The position numbers and the translations under genes are program-made. From the NCBI GenBank assembly GCA_009193035.1, contig SWDT01000061.1:495025-559024 (forward strand): a DNA stretch of 64,000 bases. The letters are read 5' to 3'. The notes under the pieces are model-generated. The model had not been told where the DNA came from, made no database searches, and worked only from the letters and a program-made list of their open reading frames with translations. This DNA comes from Halicephalobus mephisto (lineage: Eukaryota; Nematoda; Chromadorea; Rhabditida; Panagrolaimidae). This document shows, piece by piece, positions 1-10,722 of this stretch (positions within the stretch are counted from its first letter, which is position 1; every line of letters starts with the position of its first letter).

Positions 1-385
1 CTTTTTAATTTTCGAAATTATTTAAGAAACTTAAAAAAAATATTTAAAATTTTAAAAATTTCAAAATTATTTTAAAAAATTTTTCCGAAAATTTAAATGT
101 TTTTTAATTTTTAGAAATTTAAAATTCTTTAAAAAATGTTGGAATTTAAAAAATGCAAATAGAATTCGGAAAATTTTAATTTTTATTATTTTAAAAATTG
201 TCGAACATTGGTTTTTCACTTTTTTAATCCAAGGCCTGTCTCGAGCTAATCCGGTCCCCTGAGGGCAAGATCTCCTTTGAACTTTTTAATTGGACTCAGT
301 TTGCAAAATAAATGTGAAATTTCAGATTTGTGGCTTCGTCATCGCCAACGGGGCCGAGACAGGGGACTCGATCTGGATCTGGTTG
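1..385. other. A+T-rich 5' flank of receptor cassette A
   Basis: Mostly T/A homopolymer runs to about 210, then a more balanced stretch at 225-385. A worm-type acceptor (aatttcag) ends at 325, 60 bases before the chosen ATG at 386, so a trans-spliced or cis-spliced 5' end near 326 is plausible. No gene was recognised further left. Confidence 0.5.
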
Positions 386-1651
386 ATGTCCCCGAGAACA
401 TTCCTCCCCCTCAAATTATTTCGTTATTTTTTATTATTTTTATTAATATCTGATTGGATACTGTACTCGAGGGCATCGGGAGCTTCGAAGGCCTGGAGAC
501 ATGCGGGTCGCCGGGAGGTCTGGCCTCTGGCAGTGTCGGAAACGGAACCGGGTCTCGACGACGACGATTACGATTTTTCTTCGATTATGTCTTCATCGAG
601 AAAACCGAGACAACTTTTGTCAGCGAAAAAAATTTCACATGAAGTCTCGAAACGAAAACCGGTCTATATTCTGTTTCCTTTGCCCAAGGAAGCCGGGATC
701 AAAGAACATAATCCTTTTGGGATTACGATAGATTTGGCGAAACCGGTTGTTGATGAAGCCATCGATGAGGTTTACAGACGACAATTGGTTCCAGAAGGAA
801 GTTTGAAAATCGCCTTCGAAGACACCAAACTCAGCGATGCCCACGGGCCGAATGTGGCTATTCATGCTCTTGTTAAAAATCAACTTGATTGTATAATTGG
901 TAAGATTTACAAAAAAATATTTTTTTACATATCGCCTCAGGATACGCCTTCGTGTACTCCCTGGCCCCCGTGGCCCGGATGTCCCCCCACTGGCAAGACA
1001 GCGACTCCCTCGGAATCCCGGTCATCACTTCCATCGGTCTCACAGCGAATCTCGACAACAGACAAGAGTACCAGCTGATGACGAGGATATCTTCCCCTTA
1101 TAAAGTCGTCAAAGACGCCGTTATCGCTCTCTGGAAAGAATTCAATTGGTCCCGAAGTGTCTATATCTTCCATGACAGAAGACACGGCATGACCAAACCC
1201 GACATTCCCTACGGCGAATGTTACCTCATGATGGCCAGTCTTGAGCCTTACCTCTCGAGGTTCCATCGAATGGAACACAATTATTTCGTGAGTTTTTCGG
1301 AAATCTCCAAAACTCGAATTTCACACATTTTCGGAAATTTTAGATTCAGTGAATTTAAAAAACTTTGAATTTCATAGATTTTTGAAAATTTTAGATTCAG
1401 TGAATTTCGAAAAATATTAGATTCAGTGAATTTAAAAAATTTCGAATTTTATAAATTTTCGAAAATTAAAAATTTTATAAATTTCCAAAAATATTAGATT
1501 CAGTGAATTTTAATAATTTCAAATTTCATAGATTTTTGAAAATTTAGAATTTTAACATAATTATTTATGAGATTTTAGATGTTCAGTGAAGTACAGTACA
1601 AGAAAAAAGATCGAGAAGAACATCTGAAAAAAGCAGCCACATTCAGCAACG
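386..1651 (+). CDS. Alternative N-terminal ligand-binding cassette A of receptor guanylate cyclase
   Basis: Three exons are read: 386-899, 941-1287 and 1579-1651 (934 nt, ending in phase 1). The start at 386 gives a good signal peptide (MSPRTFLPLKLFRYFLLFLL); an in-frame ATG at 290 would bury it. The product is the N-terminal lobe of an ANF-receptor-type periplasmic-binding-like domain, outside the cell. It aligns with cassette C: AIDEVY against AIEDIY, EDTKLSDA against [16 protein letters not shown] shared, and MFSE before the last segment. The first intron is only 41 bp. The last donor is the weak GTCCGT, but its phase and position match the other two cassettes, and joining to 14689 restores ...FSN-V-IILCAS. 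No membrane span, kinase or cyclase follows before 9.8 kb, so alone it is incomplete. Full isoform about 1277 residues. Confidence 0.65.
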
Positions 1652-3209
1652 GTCCGTGCTTTGATGAGTTTTAATTTAAAAATTAAAAATTAAAAATTAA
1701 ACTTTTTTAAAATTAAAAATTTAAACTTTTTTAAATTTAAAAATTTAAACTTTTTTAAATTTAAAAGTTTAATTTTTTAAATTTAAAAATTATTTTTTTT
1801 TTAAATTTAAAAGTTTAATTTTTTTTATTTTAAAAAAATTTTATTAATAATCACGTATTCCTCCCGGCACTTTTCCTGGTCTACTTTGCTTCCGGTGGTC
1901 TAATTGGCGAAATCCGACCTTATAAACTCTGAGTGAAAACATTTTTCTAGAATACTCTTTTTCTGGATGCAAAAAGGACAATGACCATAAATTCCGGGCT
2001 TTCATTATTCATAAACGTCTCAGAATTTCCTCTGACTTTTCAAATTGCAATTATTTGAATTTTCCTATTAAAAATTTTTCTAAATTCTTCAATAAAAAAA
2101 TTTTTCTAAATTCTTCAATAAAAAAATTTTTTCTAAATTCTTCAAAAAAAAATTTTTTTTCTAAATTCAACAAGAATTTTTTTCTAACTTCTTCAATAAA
2201 AAAAATCTTTTTTCTAAATTCTTTAATAAAAAAAATCTTTTTTTTAAATTTTTCTGTTAAAATTTTCTTATTTTTTATTTTAAATTCTTCAATAAAAAAA
2301 ATTTTTTTCTATTAAAAAAAGTTTTTTATTTTAAATATTTTTGTTTTTTTATTTTAAATTTCCTTGTTTTTGAATTTTTTATTTTTAAAAGTTCCTTGTT
2401 TTTAAATTTTTCTATTTTTTATAAAATTTTAAAATTTTTTAATTTAAAAAATGATTTTTGACATGTTTGTTTTTTTAAAAATTTGGATTTCGAAAATTAA
2501 AAAAAAAACAAAAAAATCGATTCCCGACGCGAAAGTCCCTGATGACCGTGATAAGTTTTTTCGTTATTGAAAACGAAATTGACGCAAAAAGTAATTTAAA
2601 AAAAATAAATTTGTTGCGAATTTTTCCAAAAAAATTTTAAAATCATTTATATTTTTTTGAAAAAATCCTAAAATCAATTTTTTTAAAAACTTTAAAAATT
2701 AGTTTTTTTTTAAATTTAAAAATTTAAAAATCACTTTTTTTTCAAAAATTTAAAAATCTCTTTTTTAAAAAAATTTAAAAATCAATTTTTTTTTTAAAAT
2801 ATAAAAATTTCCTTTTTTTTTAAATTTGAAAAATCACTTTTTTTAAAAAATTTAACAATCAATTTTTTTTTAAATTTAAAAATCATATGTATTTTTTAAA
2901 ATTTGAAAATCACGTGTCTGATAACCACGACGATTCTCGTGTTCGTCAGCGAGAATAGAATTTAGTGCAAAAAAACAACTAAAAACGAGGTCCATGTTGA
3001 TGGTTTGTAATTTAAACTACTTTTTTTTATTTCTTCTGCTGTCCAAGACTTGTTTACTGTGAAAAAAATTGTTTTGAAAGATTATCTTGTCAATCGTCTT
3101 CTGCGAGAAAATTTAGGCCAATTTAAATTCTCCGATATATTGTCTACAGTAGTCAGTGTCAATATTTAAGACAGTGATTGAATCCTAGTCAATCTGCTCC
3201 ACTATCGTG

Positions 3210-3540
3210 TAAAAATAAAAAATTTAGAATTTTTCATATATGAAAATAAAAAATTCGAAATTTTTCATATATAAAAGTAAAAAATTTAGAATTTTTTATA
3301 TATAAAAATAGAAAATAAAAAATTTTCATATATAAAAATAGAAAATAAAAAATTTTTCATATATGAAAATAAAAAATTCGAAATTTTTCATATATGAAAC
3401 TGAAAATTTTTCGATATATGGAAATTTACAATTTTTTTTATATATGAAACTGAAAATTTTTCATATATAAAAGTTAAAAATTAAAATTTTTCGATATATG
3501 GAAATTTACAATTTTTTTTCATATATGAAATTAAAAATTT
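3210..3540. repeat. Palindromic TTTCATATATGAAA tandem array
   Basis: About eight spaced copies of CATATATGAAA or CATATATAAAA words alternate with AATTTTT. Several form the perfect palindrome TTTCATATATGAAA. A related CATATATGG word recurs in the array at 63.6-64 kb. Confidence 0.75.
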
Positions 3541-4139
3541 TTCTGATTTTTCGGATGCGACTAAAGCGGATTAGAACTCGTTGTAATCCCCAATTATTCC
3601 TTTTAAAAATTTTTTTTTGCAAAAAATTTATAAAATTGAATTTTATTCATTTTTGAATTTTTTGAAAAAACTAAAAATTTTGTTAATTTTAAAATTGATC
3701 TTTTTGGACTTTATTTATCCAAAAATCCAGAGGGAATTTCCGTGATTTTTTAAAATTAAAAAATTTCAAAAACGTTTAAAAAATTCGATTTTGTTTATTT
3801 TAAAAAAAAACAAAAATTCCTTGAGGATTTTTTTGCAAAATTTCTGTAATTTAAATTTTTTTATTTTTTAAAAATTTTAAAAATTTTTAGATTTTTTATT
3901 TTTTTTAGATTTTTAAATTTTTAAATTTTAATTTTTAAATTTTTAAATTTTTATTTTTTTTAAATTTTTTTATTTTTAAAATTTTTGAGACAATCGTTTC
4001 CAAATTTTTTCGGTCTTGTTCTCGGCCTGGTTGAATAATTCATGATTTTCCGGTTTACCAACTTTGACAACGCCATGGATCAATTTTCTTTATCACATTA
4101 TTTCGGAACGTACGACTGCCTTCCAAATCTTTTTGAAGT

Positions 4140-4510
4140 TGTCTGGACACGATTTTTTAAATATTCCAGTCAGGACTGAAAATTATTAAATTTTCCACTC
4201 GGGACCTAAAATTCCGAAATATTCCAACCAAGACCTAAGTTTTCAAATTTTCCACTCGGGACCTGAAATTTTAAAGTTTTCCAGTCAAAACTGAAAATAT
4301 TCCATTCAGGACCAAGAATTATTAAAGTTTCTATTTAAAACCTAAATTTCCAAATTTTCCACTCGGGACCTAAAATTCCGAAATATTCCACTCAGGACCT
4401 ACATTTTTCAAATTGTCCACTTGGGACCTGAATTTTAAAGTTTTCCAGTCAAAACTGAAAATATTCCATTCAGGACCTAAATTTCCAAATTTTCCACTCA
4501 AGACCTAAAT
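4140..4510. repeat. Tandem TTTTCCACTCGGGACCTAAA array
   Basis: Roughly ten diverged units of 30-45 bp carrying TTCCACTCGGGACCTAAA or TTCCAGTCAAAACTGAAA. The reverse complement (TTTAGGTCCCGAGTGGAAAA) matches words at 7.3, 30.0 and 45.4-45.8 kb, so this is one member of a dispersed family. Confidence 0.75.
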
Positions 4511-6794
4511 TTGAAGATTTTTATTTACTTTGTCTGGAAGATTCTAAAAACTAATAAATTCCGAAAAATCCGGAATTTTTAATGATGTTCTGTAATTTTA
4601 TCCACAAACAATGAAAAAAATTTTGCCGTTGGCGAACTGCTTTTTTTCGAACAAAAAAATTGCAGAAATTTGTAAAAATTTTAATTTTTTTATGAATCAA
4701 ATGTTATTTAAAATTTTTTTGTTTATGATTTTTAAAAAAAAGTTTACGTTTATTTTTCTGTTTATAAAAAACCAATTTTTTTAAATTTCGAAAAATATTG
4801 GAAAAAAACAATTTTTGAAAAAAATCGAAAACTCAAGGGCCTTTGGCGAAGTACATTTTTTTTCGAAATTATTTTTCCGAGTTATTTATCATCGAAAAAA
4901 ACTAATTGGTTTGGATTTTTCACTTCGAAAAATCACACTATTATAAACAACCGGAACTAAGTGTTTTTGCAAAATTTTCTAGAATTTTCAATTTTAAAAA
5001 ACTCTGAAAATTTTTAATTTTTGATTTTTTTGAAAATTTCGAAACTTTTAATTTTTTATTTTTTTTGAAAATTTCGAAAATTTTTATTTTTTATTTTTTT
5101 AAAAAACTCCGAAAATTTTAATTTTTAATTTTTTTTTAAAAACTCCAAAACTTTTAATTTTTTATTTTCTTTGAAAATTTCGAAAATTTTTTATTTTTTT
5201 AAAACTCCGAAAATTTTAATTTTTTATTTTATATAAAATTTTTATTTTTTTTCAAATTTATTTTTCAAAATTTTTTTGTTTTTTTGTTTTTTTTTTGCAA
5301 AAATTTATTTTTTTTGGAATCTGGAAAACTTTGGAAGTTGTGGTTTCTGATGCTGATTTCAGAATTGTACTATAATCAAAATAATAAATGAGTTTTTGTC
5401 ATGAAAGTTTCTCAACAAGAATTCCCATAACCTTCTAGATATTTCAAAATTCTTCTTTTTTATAATCAATCCGAATTTTAGAAAATTTTGGAAATTTTAA
5501 TGAAATTCGAAAAATTTTAGGAATTTTACAATTTTGGAAGTTTTTTAATTTTAAAATAAATTTAATGATTTTTTTAAATTTTAAAATAAATTTAATAATT
5601 TTTTTAAATTTAAAATAAATTTAATAAATTTTTTAAATTTTAAAATAAATTTAATAAATTTTTAAATTTTAAAATAAATTTAATAATTTAAAAAATCGGA
5701 ATATAAATATTTAAGACACGGATGTCTCAACACGAAAATTTGGGGTATTGTCCAAAAAATTCGAATTAGATTATTCAAAAAAATTTTTTTAATTTTCTTC
5801 AATTTTCGTCAATTTTTAAAATTTTCATAAATGACGATAATTCGTTGAAACTGTTTTTATAATTTTTTAATTTTTTTATTTAAAAATATTTTTTTATAAT
5901 TTTCTTATTTAAAAATAAGTTTTTATAATTTTTTTATTTAAAAATATTTTTTTATTTATAAATTACTTTTTTTTAATTTTAAATTTTTTTATTAAAAAAT
6001 AATTTTTTATCATTTTTTATTTTTTATTAAAAATAAGTCTTTTTAAAATTTTTCGTGGTTCTTAAATGGGATTAAAAAACATTATTCAACGTTCCGGAAT
6101 ATAATTGATGTTCTCGGAAAAATTCCGGAACAAAAAAAAATAATTATATTATTTTTGTCTAAACTGGAAAACGTTTAAAATTCTCGTCGAAATTTTTTCA
6201 AATATTATTATTTTCGAAATTATATAAAAAATTTTTAATATTGTAATTTTTAAAATTATAAAAATAAAAAATTTAAATTTTTTTAAAATTATTATTTTTA
6301 AAATTTTAAAATTTGGAAATTTTATATTTTTATAATTTTAAAATTTTGTAATTTTATGATTTTTGAAATTAAAAAATTTCTGTTTTTTTAAAATTATTAT
6401 TTTTAAAATTTTGTAATTTTATAATTTTTGAAATTTTTAAAATTAAAAAATTTAAATTTTTTTAAAATTATTATTTTTAAAATTTCATAATTTTTGAAAT
6501 TTTTAAAATTAAAAAATTTCTTTTTTTTCGATAATTTCAAGTTTGTTTAATTTTTCTCAATTTCTTGCTTAGTTGTTAATCGGTTGATCAAATACTTAAA
6601 AAACACGAGTTAAATTCTGCACATAATTTTATTTCGATTTTTTGGAGATTATTTTTGAAAAAGAGCTTAGTTTCGGTGTGAGATTCCAAGTCGGACAACT
6701 TCAGACCATTCAATTCCGTTTTTTTCTGAGATTTAAAAAGAATTTGACGTCAAAATTAAATTAATTTTTTTATAAAAATTAGAAAGATAAAATC

Positions 6795-7155
6795 GCCTTA
6801 ATATTGCGAGCAAAGTGCGGATTTAAGTTTGATTTCGTAATTTTTATAAATATGAACATAAAAATATTAACTGTTCTGCCTTAATGTTGCGAGCAAAGTG
6901 CAGATTTTATTTTGATTTCGTAATTTTTATAAATATGAAAATAAAAATGTTAACTGTTCTGCCTTAATGTTGCGAGCAGAGTGCGAATTTTATTTCAATT
7001 TTGTAATCTTTATAAATGTGGACATAAAAATACCAATCAGTCTAGTTAAATGCTGCGAGCAAAGTGCGGATTTTACTTCAATTTCGTAATTTTTATAAAT
7101 ATAAACATAAAAACACCGACTAGTTCGCCACAATGCTGCGGGCAAAGTGCAAATT
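6795..7155. repeat. Four to five ~88-bp units with GTTGCGAGCAAAGTGC
   Basis: Units start near 6807, 6885, 6968, 7050 and 7132. Each has TGTTGCGAGCAAAGTGC followed by ATTTTATTTCGATTTCGTAA and ATAAATATGAACATAAAAA. It is a diverged relative of the TTGCGCGCAACCTGCAG arrays at 47.3-47.8 and 58.1-58.6 kb. Short open frames here are repeat-borne and not genes. Confidence 0.75.
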
Positions 7156-8159
7156 TGATTTCCGTGTTGTTTTTGGCATTGTTTTCTTTGCTTTTTCCGC
7201 ATTTACAATGTTCAATACCGCTTCAAAAATTTTTCTAATATTTAACTTTCAAAAATTTTGTTTATTCAAAATATATTAAATAATTTAATTTTTTTTGGTC
7301 TTAACTGGAAAATTTTGAAATTGTTTTTTTTTCACAATTTTTATAATTTATTTTTTAAAATATATTAAATAATTTTATTTTTTTTGGTCTTAACTGGAAA
7401 ATTTTGAAATTGTTTTTTTTCGCAATTTTTCTTTTATATTTATTTTTTTATAACTTAATTATCCATTTTTGTTTTTTCGAAATTTACCAAATTCCGTACT
7501 TTTAGTACTTATCTATCGATTGTTTTTATTTTGTACTTTTCACAACCAGTTTTTTAATTTTTGTAAAATTTAAAAATTCGATTTTGATTAATTCTAACTC
7601 GACCAAATCAGACACGATAAAAATAAATTTATTTTCTGCTTCAATGATGATTTAAAAATAATCATCATCCAAAAATTAAATAGCAAATTTCCAAGGGCAA
7701 CAAACCAAGTCCCTAAATCGAACATGTGGCGACTTTTCGGCCTGACTTTAAGGCGGAGAAAATTGAACACACGTAACTTTGGCTCGTGAAATTTTTTTAC
7801 TCATGTCTTGGCGCCTCCCTTGCAATTTTCTGCAGGAAGTAATTTCTTTTTTGCCTTAGGCAATGTTATCCAATAATTTACCTGATCAAACAGAAAGTTA
7901 ACTTTCGTTTTTTAAAATAAAACAGGTTTTTTTGAACATATTCAATCAGAAAATTTTTAAAATCTAAAATAATTTTTTTAAATTAAAAAATTTTTAAAAT
8001 CCAAAATAATTTTTAAAATCTAAAATAATTTTTAAAATCAAATAATTTTTAAAATCTAAAATAATTTTTTTAAATCCAAAATAATTTTTAAATTACAATA
8101 ATTTTTAATTTTTTTGAAATATTTGTTTTTAGAAAATTTTGGAATCTTTGGTTTTGGAT

Positions 8160-8720
8160 AATTCTAAAAGTTTACTGAATTCTGGAAATTTGAAAGTTTT
8201 TATTGGGTTCTGGAAGGTTCTAGAATTTCCTACAGAATCTTAGAAGGCTTTCAGAATCTTATAATATTCTAGATTTTAGAGGTTTTCTAAAATTTTTTAT
8301 GAAATTTCAGAAGTTTTCTAAAATTTTCTACAACATTCCAGAAGTCTTCAAAAATATTCTAAAAGTTTTGGAAATTTTCTAAAACCTTCTATAAAATTTC
8401 AGAAATCTTCTAAAATTTTCTAAAAATTCCAAAAATTTTCAAAATTTTCTATAAAATTTCAAAAATCTTCAAAATTTTCCAAAAATTTCAGAAGTCTTCA
8501 AAAATATTCTAGAAGTCTTCAAAATTTTCTATAAAATTTCAGAAATCTTCCAGAATCTTCCATAAAATTTCAGAAGTTTTCAAAATTTTCTAAAAATTTC
8601 AAAAATCTTCAAAATTTTTTATAAAATTTCAAAAGTTTTCAAAATTTTCTAAAAATTTCAAAAATCTTCAAAATTTTCTAAAAATTCTCAAAAATCTTCT
8701 AAAATTTCCATTTAATTCTG
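8160..8720. repeat. TTC/GAA-rich interspersed array
   Basis: Many units like CAGAAATCTTCNAAATTTTC about 25-35 bp apart. The copy near 8547 contains TTCCAGAATCTTC, a perfect three-unit heat-shock-element pattern. Related arrays sit at 27.4-28.0, 28.9-29.2, 52.6-53.2 and 57.0-57.6 kb. Confidence 0.6.
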
Positions 8721-8902
8721 CAAAACTAAAAAAAATTAAAAATCGAAATTTGTATTTTTTTTTGTCTCATCGCGAATTCCGAAAATTTTTGTGAAATATT
8801 ATTTCAAAAATCATTGTCGATTTTGAAAGTTGAAGTTGTTGATCCTCAAAAAGTTCAAAAATTTTACGATTGATTTTTTTTATTTTTTTATTTTTTTGCA
8901 GA

Positions 8903-9054
8903 ACTGTCATTTTTGAAGTTATTGTTCAAATTTGGGACATTTTATAGTCTGACGCTCGATCGGGGTCTTTCGTGTTCTTATCAGAGTTTTCTCCGCTCTC
9001 ATCAGTCACACTGCAGACCTCTGCAGCCACCAACTGCCAGTCCGATCAATTTTC
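8903..9054 (+). other. Possible untranslated 5' exon for cassette B
   Basis: A balanced-composition block preceded by a good acceptor (ttttttgcag, ending 8902) and followed by a possible donor (TTTTCG then GTACTT at 9055). It stands out from flanking A+T-rich DNA and lies 780 bases before the cassette B start. It has no convincing reading frame, so a leader exon or promoter element is the most one can say. An RNA read joining it to about 9768 would confirm it. Confidence 0.25.
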
Positions 9055-9833
9055 GGTACTTTTTTGTTTTCGTAAAATTTCCCAAAGCATCAAAATTAAA
9101 ATTTTTGTAAACTAAAATTTTTGTAAATTAAAATTTTTGTAAACTAAAATCCCATAGGAACTTTTAGAATTTTCCAGAATTCAATTTAGAACACTAAAAC
9201 CTTCTTTAATCTAGTGGATGCTCCTGGAGTATTTCGAAATCTCGTGGGAATTTTTAGAACATTTTAGGATTTAGTAGAAGTTCCTCAAACTTCAGAATCT
9301 TACAAAAATTTGGAATTTTTTTATTTTTATAAAATTTTTTTAAATTTCAAAGTTTTTAGAATTCTGTGAAAAATAAAAAATTTAAACTTTTTTAGAATTT
9401 TAAAAAAAATCAGAAAATTAAAATTTTATAAAAATTAAAAAATTTTAAATTTTACAAAAATTTAAAAATTAAAAATTTTATAAAAATTAGAAAATTTTAA
9501 ATTTTATAAAAATTTTGGAATTTTAAAAATTTAAAATAAGATTTTGGAATCTCATTCATCTTCCCAGAATCTCTGGAAATCCATATCTATCATAAAACAT
9601 CGATTTTTAGAACATTTCGAAATTAGTGTCAAAGCTGTTTTTGCAGTAAAATTCGATTTTTTGATCCTATTAAATTTTCCGACAGTTTTGTTTTCGAAAA
9701 ATTTCTCGAGACGTGAAAATTGAAGTTTCTGAATTCCTGATTCCAGCTTTAAAATAACTTTTGTCAGAAGCTGTTCAGGGATTGGGGGTCGGAGGACCTC
9801 ACAAATGGTCACTTAGCTCCTTCTCGGCTTCTG

Positions 9834-10722
9834 ATGGCTCTAGTGCGTCCCGAAGCAGCATGGATAATTTTGCTGCTGTCAGTTTTCGTTTTGGGACAGG
9901 ATATTACTCGGGGTCGAGGAAGTCAATTTTCGCTTCTGGAGAGAGCAGCTGTCCACAGACAAAGAAGACATTTTTTGCCTTACAATGTCTTGATAGTTTT
10001 GCCCGAAAGAGAATCCGATAACGACAAATTTGGATTGACGATTCCGAAAGCGAAACCAGTGATAGATATCGCTGTTGAAGATGTTATTAAACAAGGAATA
10101 ATGCCACAGGAGTGGATAAATCTGACTTATCACGATTCTCGGTACTGGGAAGACAGAAGTTTGGCCGAAAGATGGGCAACCACGGGAGTCGTCCAAGCTT
10201 ACTGCGAAAGAAGACTCGATGCTATTTTCGGATTTGCTGATTCTTATTCTTTGGCTACTGTAGCTAAAGTTAGTGCGGGATTCGGCCACGGAATTCCTGT
10301 TTTCACGACAGCCGGACTTACGGCTCAAATCGGGAGCAAAAAAGAATTTCCTTTTTTGACCAGGATGCAGGGATCTTACAGACAGATGTCCGAGGGCATT
10401 TATCAGTTGATCGCTCATCAATCTAACGAAACAACTTCTCCGAAAACAAATCTAAATTACAAAAATCTTGTTTTCATGTATCACGACAAAAGAAGAGCAA
10501 TCAACAGAATCCAGACCCCCAACGGCTCCCAAATCGATCAAGAAACAAGCAGTCATTGTTATTTTTCACTTTACGCTATTAAGCAACTTTTCATCGAAAA
10601 ATCTGATTTTTTCAAAGAAGAATGGCAAATTAACACTCCTGCCATCGCTATTGATGAAGAACTCCCTCGAACCAAACAAGACACGGAATCTTGGGTCAAA
10701 CTTCTCTCGACTTATGCCAACG
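9834..10722 (+). CDS. Alternative N-terminal ligand-binding cassette B of receptor guanylate cyclase
   Basis: A single exon of 889 nt. It opens with a signal peptide (MALVRPEAAWIILLLSVFVL) and continues as an ANF-receptor-type ligand-binding lobe: NVLIVLPE, then FGLTIPKAKPVIDIAVEDVI, VQAYCERRLDAIFGFADSYS, GIPVFTTAGL and PFLTRMQGSYRQMSEGIYQL. It is clearly homologous to cassettes A and C but more diverged. It ends at a canonical GTGAGT donor (10723) in phase 1 after STYAN, exactly where cassette C ends (LLTN) and A ends (TFSN). Reading on gives only a two-residue tail and a stop. No downstream TM, kinase or cyclase lies before cassette C. Joined to 14689 it gives a receptor of about 1262 residues. 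A likely upstream acceptor (acttttgtcag) ends at 9767. Confidence 0.75.

Larger units (their letters stand above)
1652..9833. other. 8.2-kb intron/intergenic region between cassettes A and B
   Basis: No coding region was recognised. It is dominated by poly-T/poly-A words with embedded short arrays: TTC-AATAAAAAAA units (2050-2320), palindromic CATATATG arrays (3210-3540), a GGGACCTAAA array (4140-4510), an AAATAAATTTAATAA array (5560-5690), GCGAGCAAAGTGC units (6795-7150) and TTC/GAA-rich repeats (8160-8720). Balanced-composition islands lie at about 2520-2590, 2920-3200, 7690-7880 and 8900-9060 and may be regulatory or 5' exons. If cassette A is spliced to the constant exons, this whole stretch is intronic for that isoform and contains the promoter of cassette B. 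Confidence 0.6.

Noticed and set aside
2055..2315. Open frame of Asn/Phe/Lys-rich codons
   Set aside because: It is produced by a TTC-AATAAAAAAA tandem repeat with no family signal or splice context.
6990..7238. Open frames on both strands near 7.0-7.2 kb
   Set aside because: They follow the GCGAGCAAAGTGC repeat units and repeat with the same period.
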